64,000 nucleotides of DNA from Channa striata (GCA_033026295.1 CM065174.1:27930720-27994719), one strand, 5' to 3'; numbered from the stretch's first letter, positions 24,856 to 37,659 are shown. Numbers and translations: made by a program. The notes: a model not told the origin generated them from the letters alone.

Positions 24856-24860
24856 ATTGC

Positions 24861-25074
24861 TTTAAACTTCTCCACAACTTTATCCTTGACCAGTCTGGTT
24901 TGTTCCTTTGGACTTTATGTTACTGTTTGTTCACTTTCACTTCACAGATATGTACCACTTTTGGTTGGTCTATCACATAAAATCCCAATGAAATACATTC
25001 ATGTTTGTGGTTGTAACATGGCAAAATGTGGAAAAGTTTAAGGGGGTATGATTACTTTCGCAAGGCAATGTGTA
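24861..25074 (-). mobile_element. Tc1-like transposon, N-terminal part and right end
   Basis: This continues the element interrupted at 24398. On the minus strand the text near 24861-24880 reads KVVEKFK, the start of the paired-like DNA-binding region of the transposase. Further right, the + strand text GGTCTATCACATAAAATCCC, TTTGTGGTTGTAACATGGC and GGGGGTATGATTACTTTCG leads to CAAGGCAATGTGTA at 25061-25074, which matches the familiar terminal repeat (CAAGGCACTGTA). The N-terminal frame is degraded. Confidence 0.92.
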
Positions 25075-27245
25075 AATGGTCACTATGTCAAATTAGCTGA
25101 TTGCTGATTAGCTGAGTTCTAACTTCTTCCTGTGACCTGGTCAACAGGCCTAACACAACATCTTGGAATTATGTTTGTGTTCTCTTTTCATTAGAGGACA
25201 TTACAATTGGTCATCATTTGCTTCATGCTAATGGTAGCGCACACTCGGTTGCTTGTCTTTGTCAGTGGTCCATCAAAAAGGCAGAGTGGCAGCCATAGTT
25301 CCACAGAATAACCCTTTGTTTCAGAGGAGTGGCATCGATTGGAGTTGAGCTGGTGGAAAAATGTTTTAAATGCAGTCTCAAAGCATCTCAGATCTATAAG
25401 TATCTTCCCTTTTCTTCCAATGGTTCCAACTCAGTGCACTTACTCTGTGATGGCCAGCAGGTTCAGCCATCATGTTAGCTATGTGTGACAGTCTAAATCT
25501 ACAAATCCAATCGCCAAATCAAAGAGTTTCCTCTAGAGATGGTGGAGTGGAGTGCAGCGAGTAAAACACCCTTCCAGTCCTATTATCTACATATGTTCTT
25601 CACTTTGCTGTATAAACCAATGTCATTCCACAAGAATCTCTGCTAAGAAATTGCCAATTTATCCAATTTACAAAGTCCCACTCTTGTGCTTTCTTCTCTT
25701 CATCCTGACCATGCAGCCCCAAGCCTCAGATCAGCCATCACAGCTGCCCCACCACCACCACCAGCACCCAACACACTCAGCAGGCACACTTTTAACAAGG
25801 TTATACACCATCGCTGCCGATCAGCCCGCTAAATCAAATCAGAATGTGTCATAGTCTTCTGTCATCGAGACTTCTACCGTGCCTTCAGTGGTTGAGCGCT
25901 GTCAGAGCCAGTTAGCAGCAGCATGCTGGGAGACACCCTGACAAAGTACACACTGATGTGATCAAATTGCATCTGTGCCTGTTAAAAATACTGGGGGGGA
26001 ACCAGGAGTAGGAGGAGGCAGTCACCAGAAAGACCAGAGGGTGCAGCGCAACTAAAAAAATCCTAGATCCTTAGATCCTGAAGGGAGAGGCGTGGAAAAC
26101 ACAGGCTGTAGTCTCTGGTGAGGACTGAGAGACGTTGCTCGTAAAGTTAATTTCAGGTTCAGCATTTAAGAAGTTACCGGAGGTCTCCTCTGGCTGTGGC
26201 GACATCGGTCTCTGAAGTCAGTCTCAACCACGACAAGCAAAAAACCATCTTCCACAGACTGGATTTGCAGACATAAGTCTAGAGTCTTCATGCATCCTAC
26301 ACTTTGCAATTTCGGCTGCCTGCCGTCAGCGCGGACAGACCCAGACTGAAACAGACCTGCTCCAATCTGAATAACGGCTCCTTGGAGTCCCCTCAATCGT
26401 GACATTTTTAAACGTGGAGGGAGAAGCATTTCTAGCAGACTTTGAGAATGTCTTTGCCACTAAAACACATCTCCGAGCCGAATCCCATCTTTTGTCTCAG
26501 GCATCTAACTGCTACACCAGCACCACTGATTTCATTACTCCCACATGCTTGTTTTGTTGCCAGCACCAGAATGACTAAAAAGGTCACTGTCTGTTGCTTA
26601 TAATAGCTTTCCATGTTTCATATGATTCCTACTGACCGACTTGTTAACCTTTATTTCTATCTGCCTGCAATGAGAATGACCTGCAGGTCACAGGTGGCTA
26701 AAAAGTGCCTCGGTTGGTTTCTATGGCAGCACGTTGTCTTTACCTGTAAATAAAAGAGCTTTTCATAAATGGCTGAGTCTGATACACAGTCCGTTGCAGC
26801 TACTGATCTGAAGTGTGACAACGGTAAATCCCGTCCTGATGAAGTCACACAGGTCATGGCACGTGGCTGTAGTTGTGTCCACACTTTAGTGGAGTCCATG
26901 ACTGTAAGGAACCACCTGCTGTTACTCCCTCTTCTCCACTCACTGTTAATATTCCCGAGCTCCACATGGAACAACTCGGACCTGTTGTCCATCATCGCCG
27001 TTTTAATTTTCGCTGCTACAGTTACGTACTAACTATTCTCTTACAAATGCTTGTGTTAAGGCTTGTGAATCTGTAATTGGGACACCGTTGTCGACTTGAA
27101 TTGCACATATATTTGCAGCAGCTACAGTGGCAATGAGTGGCAGAAAAATGTGAAGCTGTGAGACAGCGAAGAGAGAAGAACAGAAACTCCTGCAGCGTTG
27201 TTCATCTCTCTGTCTCTGACCGAGACTATGGTTCCTATCACATTC

Positions 27246-27246
<1 letters not shown>
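25075..27246. other. Non-coding unique sequence
   Basis: No gene recognised. A short CCACCACCACCAG tract lies at 25747-25765. Frames of 87-112 codons at 26160-27030 overlap on opposite strands and carry no known domain. Confidence 0.5.

Positions 27247-27271
<25 letters not shown>
27247..27271. repeat. (GT)12 microsatellite
   Basis: Uninterrupted GT units. Confidence 0.97.
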
Positions 27272-27276
<5 letters not shown>

Positions 27277-30060
27277 GTGCTAAAAAGAGCAGGAGGGAGC
27301 AGGAGAGGGGCAGTGAAATGTTAATGAGGGCAGTGGGATGTGAACAAACAGCTTCCAGCCTGATGAATCCATTCAGACAAAGACAGAGACAGACACTCAG
27401 AGAGAAGGCTGCTGCAGGAGGAACTTCGGGGGTCAAACACTCAAATTTGAATATAAATGGACGTGGGTGACCCGGCAGCTCAGTGCTGCGTGTGTGTGTG
27501 TGAGTGCGTATATGCCTGACAGTAATTCTAGGACTCCGTACATTTCTCGTTCCTCCCCAGGTTCAATCACACAGGAAGAAAACGCCGTTCCCGGGGGTTC
27601 ATTCCTGGAAAGAGTCCGTCGCCACGGTGGGCAGTGATCACAGCAGTTACACAATGTCAAACTTTGGAAATCCAAAGAAGGGCCTTTAAAACAGTCGGCA
27701 AAACATATGAAAGTGTTGTCAGTTTAGCTTCACGCCACGGGCTTCACAATGAGCTAATGAACTGTGTGGGCGTCTCCCAGACAGACGGGCCCGTCCGTAA
27801 TGTCCCACAGCAGAAACAGGCGCCTGCTTCAAGCACCAGCATTTGTCGGCAAAATGTGTTTTGCTGCAAGAAGTCAAAGGTACGAGGCGGCAGCTACAGT
27901 AGGGGACTGGGGACTCACATACATCTCGACAAAATGTAAGGGGGTGGTTGGGTGAGAAAAGTCACGGATTTTCAGGTTATCCGATGGACATATTTTTGGA
28001 TTCAGCGATGATGGCCGTTGAAGGTCTATTGGCCTCTTGTCCTTTCGTTTCTCTCTCTCTCCCTCCGACACTGCTCTGGAGTAGCACTTTGGAGGGATGA
28101 AGAAACGCTGCAATGCAGAATGTGACGTTCTTTGTTGGTCCTATTATAGGTTCTGACATGGAGGGAGATGGAAAAGAAGGAGAGATCAAACACAGATCAC
28201 CATGATCTGCCTCATCCTCCAGCTACAAGCTTAAATATTAACACAATCATTAACATCAGTCTTCTCTTCAGACTCATTTGTGATTCGATATTTTCAGTTC
28301 TTTGTTGTTTTCCAACACAGATGAACAAAAAGGACGTTTAGGCCAGTGTCGCATTTACTACGATACATGTTTGCTAATATGCAAAGTCAATGCACAGAAA
28401 CGTGATTTATAGTCGACAGGTGAGTCGAAGACTATCCGCTGGAATCAAATTCCCATCGGTGAGGCCGGGGTTTGTTCCCATTACAACAACAAAGCTCTGG
28501 CTGCGGTAGCTGGATTCTCTGTTTAGTGTTCATCCATGAGGCTTTATCTTTATTCTACTCATTAAAGACAGGAGTTTAAGGCGATAAGAATAGTTTAAAG
28601 CGGGGCTCGCTATCCTTTACATCCTGTCAGGGTTTAGCTTCTGTTTTAGAATTCACCCGTTTAAGCTTCAGCTCGTCTTTCTCTGCATTTAAAGATAAAG
28701 AATGATCGTCTTTACCGGGTTCTGACACCTCTGATACCCCAGATGTGTGTATGCTTTTCATAAATACTGCCACACACACACACACATCGTCTCCTTCACA
28801 CCAAAAACACAGAGATGATAACATCCGCACCTTTTCAAATACTGTGTGTGAAACATCACTATCTGAAGGTGCAGCGAAACTGAAATGTCAGCGGCACAGA
28901 AACTGTCTCTGTGGCTTGCAAGTGACGCCAAATCACACATTTTCATTTCCTTGAATGGACACGGGCCCTTATCTCAGTCGCAGAAAGACAGAAGAAATGG
29001 TGCATAAACAGCGAAAATCCTCTTTCCTTGTGGTCACAGGTCAGGAGGAGATACAGAATGCTGGCCCACAGCTGGCCCGGCTTCATTGTCCTCTTAAGTA
29101 TACTTCAGCGGAGTGGGAACTTGAACCGGGGTCGTCTTCTTAGAGGAGGCTCTCTTTAAAGATCGGATCATTGCGCTAATATCATGAAAATCAGATCGGC
29201 CTTTAATCAGAGTTGAATAGACCAGAAATGGGAAAAATCCTTTAAGCTTCGGAATTCGGCAGCAGAGAAGAAAAGTTGACACTTTTTCCTCTGCACTCAA
29301 GTTATCATTTAAACTTGGGAAAACTGTCTTTTCTGCTGTGATAAAAAATAAATGTATTAGCTCTATTTGAATAGAATTAATAACTCTAGAAGGATTTGGG
29401 TGATGTCTGTATATAAAACACAGCCCAATGTAGGATCACCGTGGGTTAGAAACGCTGAGCTTCACTTTTTGCTTGTATCAAACCTTCAAACCTTCAACGA
29501 GAGCCCCTCATTTTGTGCATTCCTGGACCACACGGCCCACGCAACCGGTTTCGCTCTAGCAACATATGAGCTACCAAACTAGGCACTGTCGACAGAGGAT
29601 TGCCCTGTCCACCAAGCTCGTCAACCATGCACCATTTTGTAAAACTCCACCCATCATATTCTTCTTATCTTGTGCCAGATTATGGTTCAGCAAGGTGGTC
29701 TGAGAGCTCCTCCTCACAGCGTAGACCAAGGTGTTGCCATGCTCAATATGCTATGCACAATGTGTTCGGGGTCCTGGGTTGTTCAGTGGAACCACCTCAA
29801 CTGGCTCCTTTAGATGCAAAGCACTGCGAGAACCCTCTCTATGTCCAGAGGAAAGTCGTTTGGGCTGCCTGGATTCTTTTGGTCCTCATCCATTGAACCT
29901 AAGTGCGGGCTGGAATGTGGACTGATTGGATCATACACAGACTGTCAGTCTCCCTAAAATAATGATTGTCATTAAATGATCACTGTGCTTTTTCTCTCCA
30001 AAACAATTGAGTATAAGATGGACAGACGGGATATTGGGAACGTGCTCCTTCTAGAACTAG

Positions 30061-30064
<4 letters not shown>
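27272..30064. other. Non-coding unique sequence
   Basis: No gene or mobile element recognised. A short CA tract lies at 28771-28786. The stretch 29590-29900 has a transposon-like feel but matched nothing I can name. Confidence 0.45.

Positions 30065-30095
<31 letters not shown>
30065..30095. repeat. (GT)15 microsatellite
   Basis: Uninterrupted GT units ending in GCGCTG. Confidence 0.97.
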
Positions 30096-30098
<3 letters not shown>

Positions 30099-31240
30099 TG
30101 ATGAGGCTGGGCTGTTGTGGAGACTGAAACGAGGCCCATTTCGCAGCAGACTCTGTGCAGGATGTAATTTAAGCTCCTTCGCCCTCCTCACTCCTGTTTG
30201 CAGTCCTGCTTTCCTGCGCTGCTCTGTTAGGACGCTGCTGTTGGGTTTCCATTAGGCTGCATACCTGGCCCGTGCCCCACAGCAAGCAACTGTGATCCAA
30301 ACCTGATTAGAGTTTCCTGAATTTGGATGTTTGACATTTGCTGAGTGTGTTCCCTGCATGCTTGTAGCCTGGTGTTCTCAGCCTAGTCTTTCACTGTAAC
30401 GAGGGGAGATTATATTCAGTTTTTCACATGTGGCTGTTTGCTGCGCACATTCCTCACATGCTGACATCCACCTTGGCTCTAATTGGACTAAATGAGTGTT
30501 ACATTATAAGGGGTTACGTTGGAAAACTCCGCAGGATGTCAGATGAGTCAGCCACGCTGCAGTTAAGAAGTGGTCGATGTTTAACAGCACATCAATCTGT
30601 GTGGGACGGTTCCATTTATAGGAATTGATCAGCACTACATGCGACCTCGAGGCCAGTTACTGGTACGTGTCGTTACATTGACCATTGTTAGCGCACTGGA
30701 CCCCGGGTCTTCATCCCTGGTGACTGAGCACAAGTCAGTAATTCTGCAAAACATATTAAACCAGAAAACTCATACCTGTGTATGAAATGTTCTAGATTGA
30801 TTGGTATTACAAACGATATTAGCATCGGCCCGCTTTTGATATGTTTTGTCTTCGATATGTTAAATTTGTAAAAGAAACCTCCCAAAACGGACCCTACACG
30901 GCCCAGATGCAGTACTGGGTTAACTTTACCCAGCGCAAAGCGAGTGTTCTTTTTTCCTTTTTTATTTTCGGTAATAAATATGAATCTTCGACGGAGAACT
31001 TTACCTACCGGCTATTTCCATTTACTGTATGTTGTGCTCATACGCTCCACATATAGCTGAGTTTAAACCAATGACCACAGACTAAATCCAGGCTTTGGTA
31101 GCCCAATTCAATACAGATGTTGTGGTTTGTCCCTGGATGTCTGGATAAATACTCAACTTGTGTGTAGCTTGTTCTAAAGCACTAATTCACTACTGAGGGC
31201 TGCACTGGACACATTCAGCTATATGTAGGCCAAATATAAA
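30096..31240. other. Non-coding stretch, nothing recognised
   Basis: Only short frames on both strands, without recognisable domains. Confidence 0.5.
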
Positions 31241-31268
31241 GTGTGTGTGTGTGTGTGTGTGTGTGTGT
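31241..31268. repeat. (GT)14 microsatellite
   Basis: Uninterrupted GT units. Confidence 0.97.
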
Positions 31269-31575
31269 TTCTTTCAGTGGCTGAAGAATGCAACAGAGAT
31301 CGACGGCTAATAATATGGTACGCAACATCATGCAGAGTGAATTAAGAGATACAAGGACAGTGTGAATGGAAATGCAGTGACTGTTATTATTAAAGGCAAT
31401 GAAGTACACGGGGAAATGTCACTGTTCTTAAGCACTTTTAAATTACACATTCATTTTTATGACAGATCCAGTCACTGTGGACCAATTACTATGCTTTTAC
31501 ACAAATCTGAGGGATTGGCCTGTTTCAGCCAGAGTAGTAAATGGGGGAAAAAATAAAGCTTAATTCTCTGCATGT

Positions 31576-31583
31576 CTGTGTGT

Positions 31584-31620
<37 letters not shown>
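31576..31620. repeat. (TG)n microsatellite, one TCTG interruption
   Basis: About 22 TG units with one interruption near 31588. Confidence 0.96.
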
Positions 31621-31769
31621 GTCCAGAGGCAACCGATGGCCAAGTCAAGCACATAGTAGAGGATGTACAGAATCTAACAATAGGTAATTACCGTTATCAG
31701 AGCCTGGCCATGCTGAAGCCACATCTCTAGTCCCTGGAGCCTGGTTAGAGCTGCACTCGGGTCTCATCT

Positions 31770-31797
31770 CACACACACACACACACACACACACACT
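31770..31797. repeat. (CA)14 microsatellite
   Basis: Uninterrupted CA units. Together with the tracts at 31241, 31576 and 31948 it makes four dinucleotide arrays within about 730 bp. Confidence 0.97.
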
Positions 31798-31947
31798 CCC
31801 CATAGTAATCCATCACACCTGTAGTGATGTAGTGCAGCCGCAGACCTCACGCTGCTTTAGTCTGCAGAGGACACACTGAGGAGAGGTGCAGTGATGCAAG
31901 GCAGCTGGAAGACAGACACTACCAGAATGCTTTTTAACGTCAACCAA

Positions 31948-31972
31948 CACACACACACACACAAACACACAG
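31948..31972. repeat. (CA)n microsatellite
   Basis: CA units with one CAAACA interruption. Confidence 0.93.
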
Positions 31973-33249
31973 AGAGGGAGAGGAAATGGCAGGTCCTGGG
32001 AGTGCAACCAACATCCTCCTGGTCACAAGCCTCTCTGATCTCTAGGCAGCTGCTGTCCCACATGATCACATCCAAAGTGAAAAGAAAGGACATCACAGCC
32101 CTCAGGCTACACGGCCACAGAGGCAGGTTGCAGGGCGGCACAGATTTATGACTCACTTAAGGTACTCCCAAAAGCTGCAAACAACCAAATCATCAGGAAA
32201 ATGAAATCGTGCGTGGACTCCTCAAACAACGCAGAGCAAACCTCCCACTCGGCCCCTGTGTGTCTGCACCAAACACATCCTCTGCTCTAATTGAAACCGC
32301 TCATAAACGTACAGCCATAAAGACGTCTGGCTTTTCTCCTCGTGCTGCCCATAAAATGAAAATGGAAATGAAACATGAATGAGACCAAGCCTAATTTCAT
32401 CACTTTGTAAATATTACACTGAACGATAAGACGAGATGCAGCAGCTGCACAAGTAATGTCTGATTTTACTGTCATCAGGCAAATCAATACAAGACTGACA
32501 AGACACTGGTTTAAATTCTGATGTTTCAGGTATTTCTGTCACTCCCAGAAATGCAGCAGTGGGAACTTTGATTGGTCGTAATTCACCAGCAAACACAACA
32601 CTCAGTTAACACACACATATAATTAACGGCGTATGTACTTAAGCAAACGTGCACAGACACTTGTCTTCTGGGGCTGTTAAAATCCACCACATTTACCATC
32701 AGTGTTCAATAGTAACGTGTTTAAGCTGGTTCCCTTTCTCAAATTTTAGAACAAGACAATCTGGTCACATTTATGGAGAAAGAGAGTGAAAAGCTTTCAG
32801 GCACCGACATAAACCAGTTTTTTATAGTCCACACCTGACACGATGACTGAGGGTCCAGACACATCAAACAGCATCCGTAATCTTCCCTGCACCAAATCGA
32901 CAAACTGCTGTGGAACAAGCCCGTGTGGAGGTTTGGGCATCTTGAGCACAGGTGACGACTGGGGCAGGCAGCAGCCCCTCGCTGAAATCTGAGTGTCAAA
33001 CACAGAACTGACGTGTTTTCCCAATTTCACCAAAACTAGACATTTAATTTGTCTTCTTTACATCTGCCCCTCCAGAGTGTAGCCCACCAGGATGGAGAGT
33101 TAAGATAATGAATGGATGGCAACAGTCAGCAACAGGAACACCAGAAATCTCCATGGGCGTAAAGTATGCGGCACATAGTGACAGAAAAAAATAATTACAA
33201 CTTCAGCTAGACTCGAAAACTACCGCGAGCTGATTCATACGTCCATATG
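31973..33249. other. Non-coding stretch, nothing recognised
   Basis: No gene or mobile element recognised. The frames are short and on both strands. Confidence 0.5.
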
Positions 33250-33273
33250 ACACACACACACACACACACACAC
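33250..33273. repeat. (CA)12 microsatellite
   Basis: Uninterrupted CA units. Confidence 0.97.
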
Positions 33274-33547
33274 TGCCAGGTCTGCACCCACCACGCTTCA
33301 TTTTATGAGAAAAACCTGCTTTTACTGTATTTCATTTTCTCTGAGCATACAAAACTCCAAGGGATGTTTTTTCATATCTTTCAACCGCAAAAGTTGCAAA
33401 GCATGGCAAACAATGAGCAGTCAGAAAACAGTCAATATCACATAAATGAAGGAGAGACATATGAAATCAAAATGCAATCAAATAGAGAACAAAGTCAAAT
33501 CACTAGAGCACAATAAGCAAAGCAAAGTCAAATAATAAAAAAGGAAA

Positions 33548-33567
33548 CACACACACACACACACACA

Positions 33568-33598
<31 letters not shown>
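33548..33598. repeat. Compound (CA)10-(AT)14 microsatellite
   Basis: CA dinucleotides at 33548-33567, a TCT spacer, then AT dinucleotides at 33571-33598. The CA part can adopt Z-DNA and the self-complementary AT part can extrude as a hairpin. Confidence 0.97.
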
Positions 33599-33602
<4 letters not shown>

Positions 33603-34077
33603 CTACAGCCTGAGTCAGAGAAAAACAAAGCCAGACTCAATGTGCTGAAATAAAGCTTTGAATATAATAGAGGCAAATAAGAACAGTGTCAGTGCTGGAG
33701 GACGGGAACAAAACAGCGAGTGTGAGGCAGAGGGAGGAAGGAGAGCTGAGGAGAAGAGAGCGGCACAGATAAGGAGGAGGGGAGACCGAACACTGACGGG
33801 CTGCTGAATAATCATGGCCATCGGACGTCAAGCACAAGCCTTTTTACTTCCATTATTGCAAGTGCAGTGATGGATTTGAGCCTGTGTGTGTGTTCCATCT
33901 ATTGGACTCGCCCTGACCCCCACGGTGCCCCCTCCAATTTGTTGAATTTTCCAGGGTTGCATGTTGGCGAGAGAACTCGTCTCGTCTAAGATTGTTAATA
34001 CTGTTATTAGATGTCAGTGAGAGACGTGAAACTGAAATTATGCAATGGAGTATTTAAAGAAAGAGAAAAACACTTAC

Positions 34078-34131
34078 TTTGGAGTGACGATGTCTCTCAG
34101 ATCTGGCTCCAAATTGATAAAAAGCAATAAG
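34078..34131 (-). other. Candidate 54-nt exon
   Basis: On the minus strand CATCTTTTAG (AG at 34133-34132) precedes 54 bases that end exactly before GTAAGTG (34077 downward), a strong donor. A branch-like TTAGT lies about 25 bases upstream. Two of the three frames are open. One reads LLLFINLEPDLRDIVTPK. The other, in phase with the candidate first exon at 42601, reads LIAFYQFGARSERHRHSK. I recognise no family in either. The polypyrimidine tract is mediocre and nothing shows that it is transcribed, so a pseudo-exon is at least as likely. Confidence 0.2.
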
Positions 34132-34554
34132 CTAAAAGATGAACAATTTTCTAACTAATCGCTATTTACTTTTGTTTCTAATATTTGCCAAAACCAACGG
34201 ATTATTTCTTATTTTTACACCTCAAGGTATCAGGCTAAAGGAAGCTGCTCCTGGGGGGACGCGGTGTCTATCTGGGAACCTTCCACAGCAGGTACAAGCA
34301 GCTCATAGTTATAAAGGCAAAGTAACCAATGACTTTAAGCCTGATTGTGAGGCCGTGCAGAGCAGAGCCATCTTTGGTTGTATTCATATGTCAACGGACA
34401 ACGTGCGGCACACGGGCTGTGGGTCAGAACCACCTTCAGAGTGAAGATTTGAGTTTATAATAACCAAGTTTCCAACAGATCAGTTGGTGAACACAGACTA
34501 TTGGACTGTACAAACGGACGTGACTCATACTGAGTGTGCAACGTGCTCCCTCCC

Positions 34555-34803
34555 CCTTTCTAAAATATTACTTTCAAGTATTTATGGTCAGAGTTGTAAA
34601 AGAAGTGATTACTTTTGATGGAACGAGTAATCTAACACACTGGGTTGGCGGTGAATCACAAAGGAGTTTTTGTTTCTGGCATTGGTGAAGTACTCTAAAG
34701 TAATCTAGTTACTTTTCTAAAAAGGTAACAGATTGATTTTTAATGACTTTTGGTGACTTTGAATTGTAATGAGTTACCTTTAAAAGTAACCTTCCCCAAC
34801 ACA
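34555..34803 (-). mobile_element. End of a possible non-autonomous DNA transposon
   Basis: On the minus strand from 34803 the text reads GTGTTGGGGAAGGTTACTTT, followed by many repeats of GTAACT/ATTACT-type words (AGTAACTAGATTACTTTAG, AGATTACTCG, AAGTAATCAC). This is the texture of a common teleost DNA-element end beginning near CAGTGTTGGG. The opposite terminal repeat is not evident, so the left border is approximate and the superfamily is uncertain. Confidence 0.45.
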
Positions 34804-34973
34804 GTTTATGTAACACATTTAAGAAGCCGCGGGTAGCTCGGAGGTAACCTCATTTCCCGGGAGTGTTTGGTCAAAAAGCAGCAATGGGGAGCTGACGAGG
34901 TGATATCCGCCACACACGCTCACTCTCATGGACTGTGTCTCCAAGAGTCTTGATAAGATTGATTGATGTATGG

Positions 34974-35246
34974 TAAATGGTCTGCACTTATATAGCGCTT
35001 TTCTACCCTGGTTGGTACTCAAAGCGCTTTACACTGCTTCATATCTACCCATTCACACTCTCAAACACACACACATTCATACACCGATGGGGGAGCTGCT
35101 ATGCAGCTGACCGACACTCACTGGGAGCAACTAAGCAGGGTTCAGTGTCTTGCTCAAGGACACTTCGACATGTGACCAGCCGAGGATCAAACCAACAACT
35201 GTGGGATTGGTGGACGACGGCGCTACCAACTGAGCCACAGTCGCCC
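34974..35246 (-). mobile_element. Full-length tRNA-headed SINE with 8-bp target duplication
   Basis: Read on the minus strand the head starts GGGCGACTGTGGCTCAG. A box A, TGGCTCAGTTGG, lies at 35237-35226, and a box B, GGTTTGATCCT, at 35193-35183 with one change from GGTTCGATCCT. These are the internal RNA polymerase III promoter. The body continues with GTCCTTGAGCAAGACACTGAACC, CTCCCCCATCGGTGT and AAAGCGCTTTGAGTACC, and ends at AGTGCAGACCATTTACC. ATGTATGG flanks it exactly at 34966-34973 and 35247-35254, which marks a fairly young insertion. It encodes no protein and must have moved with LINE-supplied enzymes. I do not know the family name. Confidence 0.92.
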
Positions 35247-35254
35247 ATGTATGG

Positions 35255-37028
35255 ATCATCACACGCTGCTACAGTCACATTACGGTCAGAAAAAGGTCAA
35301 GGCCAGGGCTGCGCTCAGTCTCCCTTCACACACACACACACACACAGTTAATAATCTGCACACACACATCAATCATTTCCTCTGTTATCTACCATCATCG
35401 GTGCTTGGGTGAAGACAAAAAAGCATTCTCCAACAATCAATGTGTTTTTTTTCCCAAGTGAAAGTCAAAGTTTGCGTTCGGGTTCATAGCTGAATTACTT
35501 TCTCCACTGGCCCTCATCAAATTCTCCCTTAACGAGCTCCCTAATCGATCCTAGAAACCACCGCTGCGTTCCACTTTCAACGCAGACTTTCCCCCATTTC
35601 CTGCCAACAAGGTCCCACACTCTGAACAACAACATCTATCAAAGGCAGGAAGGGATCGGGGCCAGCGCGGGATTGGTGAACACCTTCAGCGACAAACCAG
35701 AGACTGATCGAGAGGCTGGCACTGACGAGCGGCTCCGCTCGGAAGAAAAAGAGGCACCGTCACCAATAGTTTGGGCGCCACTGTGTCATGGAGCCGACCC
35801 ACCACGGTCACACAGTCTGTTTGTCAAAATCAGCAGCAACTCTGCTCCACAGATCTGCACTGAAACTCAAAGCTTTGAGCCCCCGAGGCAGAAATACGAA
35901 GATCAGCCTTTATGTCTTCCCAGCACGCCTCTCTCTCTCTCTCTCTCTCTGTTTTCTTGCATCTCAATGAGCGGGCGACAAAAGCCTCTGCTAGCCAGTA
36001 AATGATGCCACAGAGAGACTTACTCCACTGAGACGCAGCTGTTTCTTCTGGACTTTTCCATTTCACGGGCCTATCAGCATAATTTCAGAGTACGGCGCAC
36101 CGCTGAGCAGCCAAACTTATTACAGGAATGCATTTCTCTCAAATAATAGGACCAGCAGAGGAAAACAAAACTGCAGCTGAGGATTCGTGAAACTCGTGGA
36201 GAAGGAGCCAGACTACTGTTCTAAAACAAGACGCAACTTCAACTCTGACAAAGGGAAAACTGATCCACAGCAGCGCCACCGAAGACCGAAGCCAACTTTT
36301 TTATTAGTCACACAACACAGGTCCAGGTTTATATAGTCTGATTCAAGGGCTGATGAGCAGCAGAAAAAACAAACCTATAGCTTGTTGGCTCTGGTCCAAA
36401 CTAGTGGACCAGGACCGGACGGGATCAACCATCCCCACAAAAACAGTGTTACGGTCTGCATCCGAGGGCGATGTCTTGGTTCACACCCTCACAAATGAAC
36501 CACACCAAGACGTAAAACGAGTTTGAATTAAAACGATTTTCGATTAACAATTTCCATACGGACAGCAAAGCCACCAGTGGATCTTCTCTATCCACACTTA
36601 CTGTGTGCCTCCGTGAAACCTGGACTGTCTTATTCGTCTGTAGATGATTGAAACCGTCTTAGTCACACACAACGCTCCAGCAGCTGACGTGTTTGTTCAT
36701 TCCAAAATGCAAAGTGGACGATGGCCTTGCGAGATCTTGCACATGTGCAGAGACAAACGGCGAGGAAACACGTCGCCGAGCGGAGCGACGTGTTCCTGCA
36801 GCTCCACTGTGACTGACAAAAGAGATGTAAATGCACATTTCCTCTCCTGGCGACGCTGCCCAAATGCTTGGGCAGGTTTTCAGCCGGACACCTCTGCGAG
36901 CGGCTGGTCGACATGCCAACACTAACCCGCCACACACGGGATCAATACCCATCTGCTCTGGCAGCACTGAGCGCCAGGCACACATGGCAGGCGTGAAGGA
37001 ACATGCACTGACACTGGAGACATCCCCT
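35255..37028. other. Non-coding unique sequence
   Basis: No gene recognised. It holds a (CA)9 tract at 35328-35346 and (CT)11 at 35928-35950. CpG is locally frequent at 36740-36900 but too short and patchy to call an island. Overlapping frames of 90-110 codons there lie on both strands. Confidence 0.5.
35928..35950. repeat. (CT)11 microsatellite
   Basis: Uninterrupted CT units. Confidence 0.95.
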
Positions 37029-37049
37029 GTGTGTGTGTGTGTGTGTGTG
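37029..37049. repeat. (GT)10 microsatellite
   Basis: Uninterrupted GT units. Confidence 0.95.
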
Positions 37050-37659
37050 ATGTCTAGGTGTCAACTATTACCAGAGAAGAACTCTAATGGCATGTTACAG
37101 CTGTGGCAGCATTTGGATATGAAATGAAGAACCAGACGAATGGAGTGATTTCAAGGGTGCTGCAACTCATGGGAGGGACGACCTAATAAGGGCAAGCGAC
37201 GCGGGAAGTAACGAGGGCGAAGTTGAGCTTCGCATTAATGTCAAAACACACGGGCACTTGACAGAGTGACCCCACTTCTTTTCCCCAAAGTGCAAGCGCG
37301 CCGCCTCCTCCTCACATTCCTGCTCGTTCATGACTTGGAGCTGGATTTTCGGCCCAATTAGACACACCTCCAGGCCAGTTACACGATCCCTTAACTGCCC
37401 TGCTGTTGTGTGCACATGCAGAACAGGCGCTGGAAGGCTGGGTACGGTGCTTTTCAGTCGCCAAACACACACTTGCTTGAATAATGACTCTCCATCGTAA
37501 GTACAATTATTCACCAGTAACGTCAGCGCGGGGATAAAGGAATGTTTCATTGATGTTTTCTGCACAGACGGGCGAGAAGTTCACCTGTCTTTCTGTGTAT
37601 GTGAAGGTAAAGTTAGAAAAGGAGTCCTGGAACAGTATCAGCTAAATCTGACACGGTAA

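Noticed and set aside
29590..29900. 98-codon frame that looked transposon-derived
   Set aside because: I could not match any motif block or terminal repeat, so I do not call an element.
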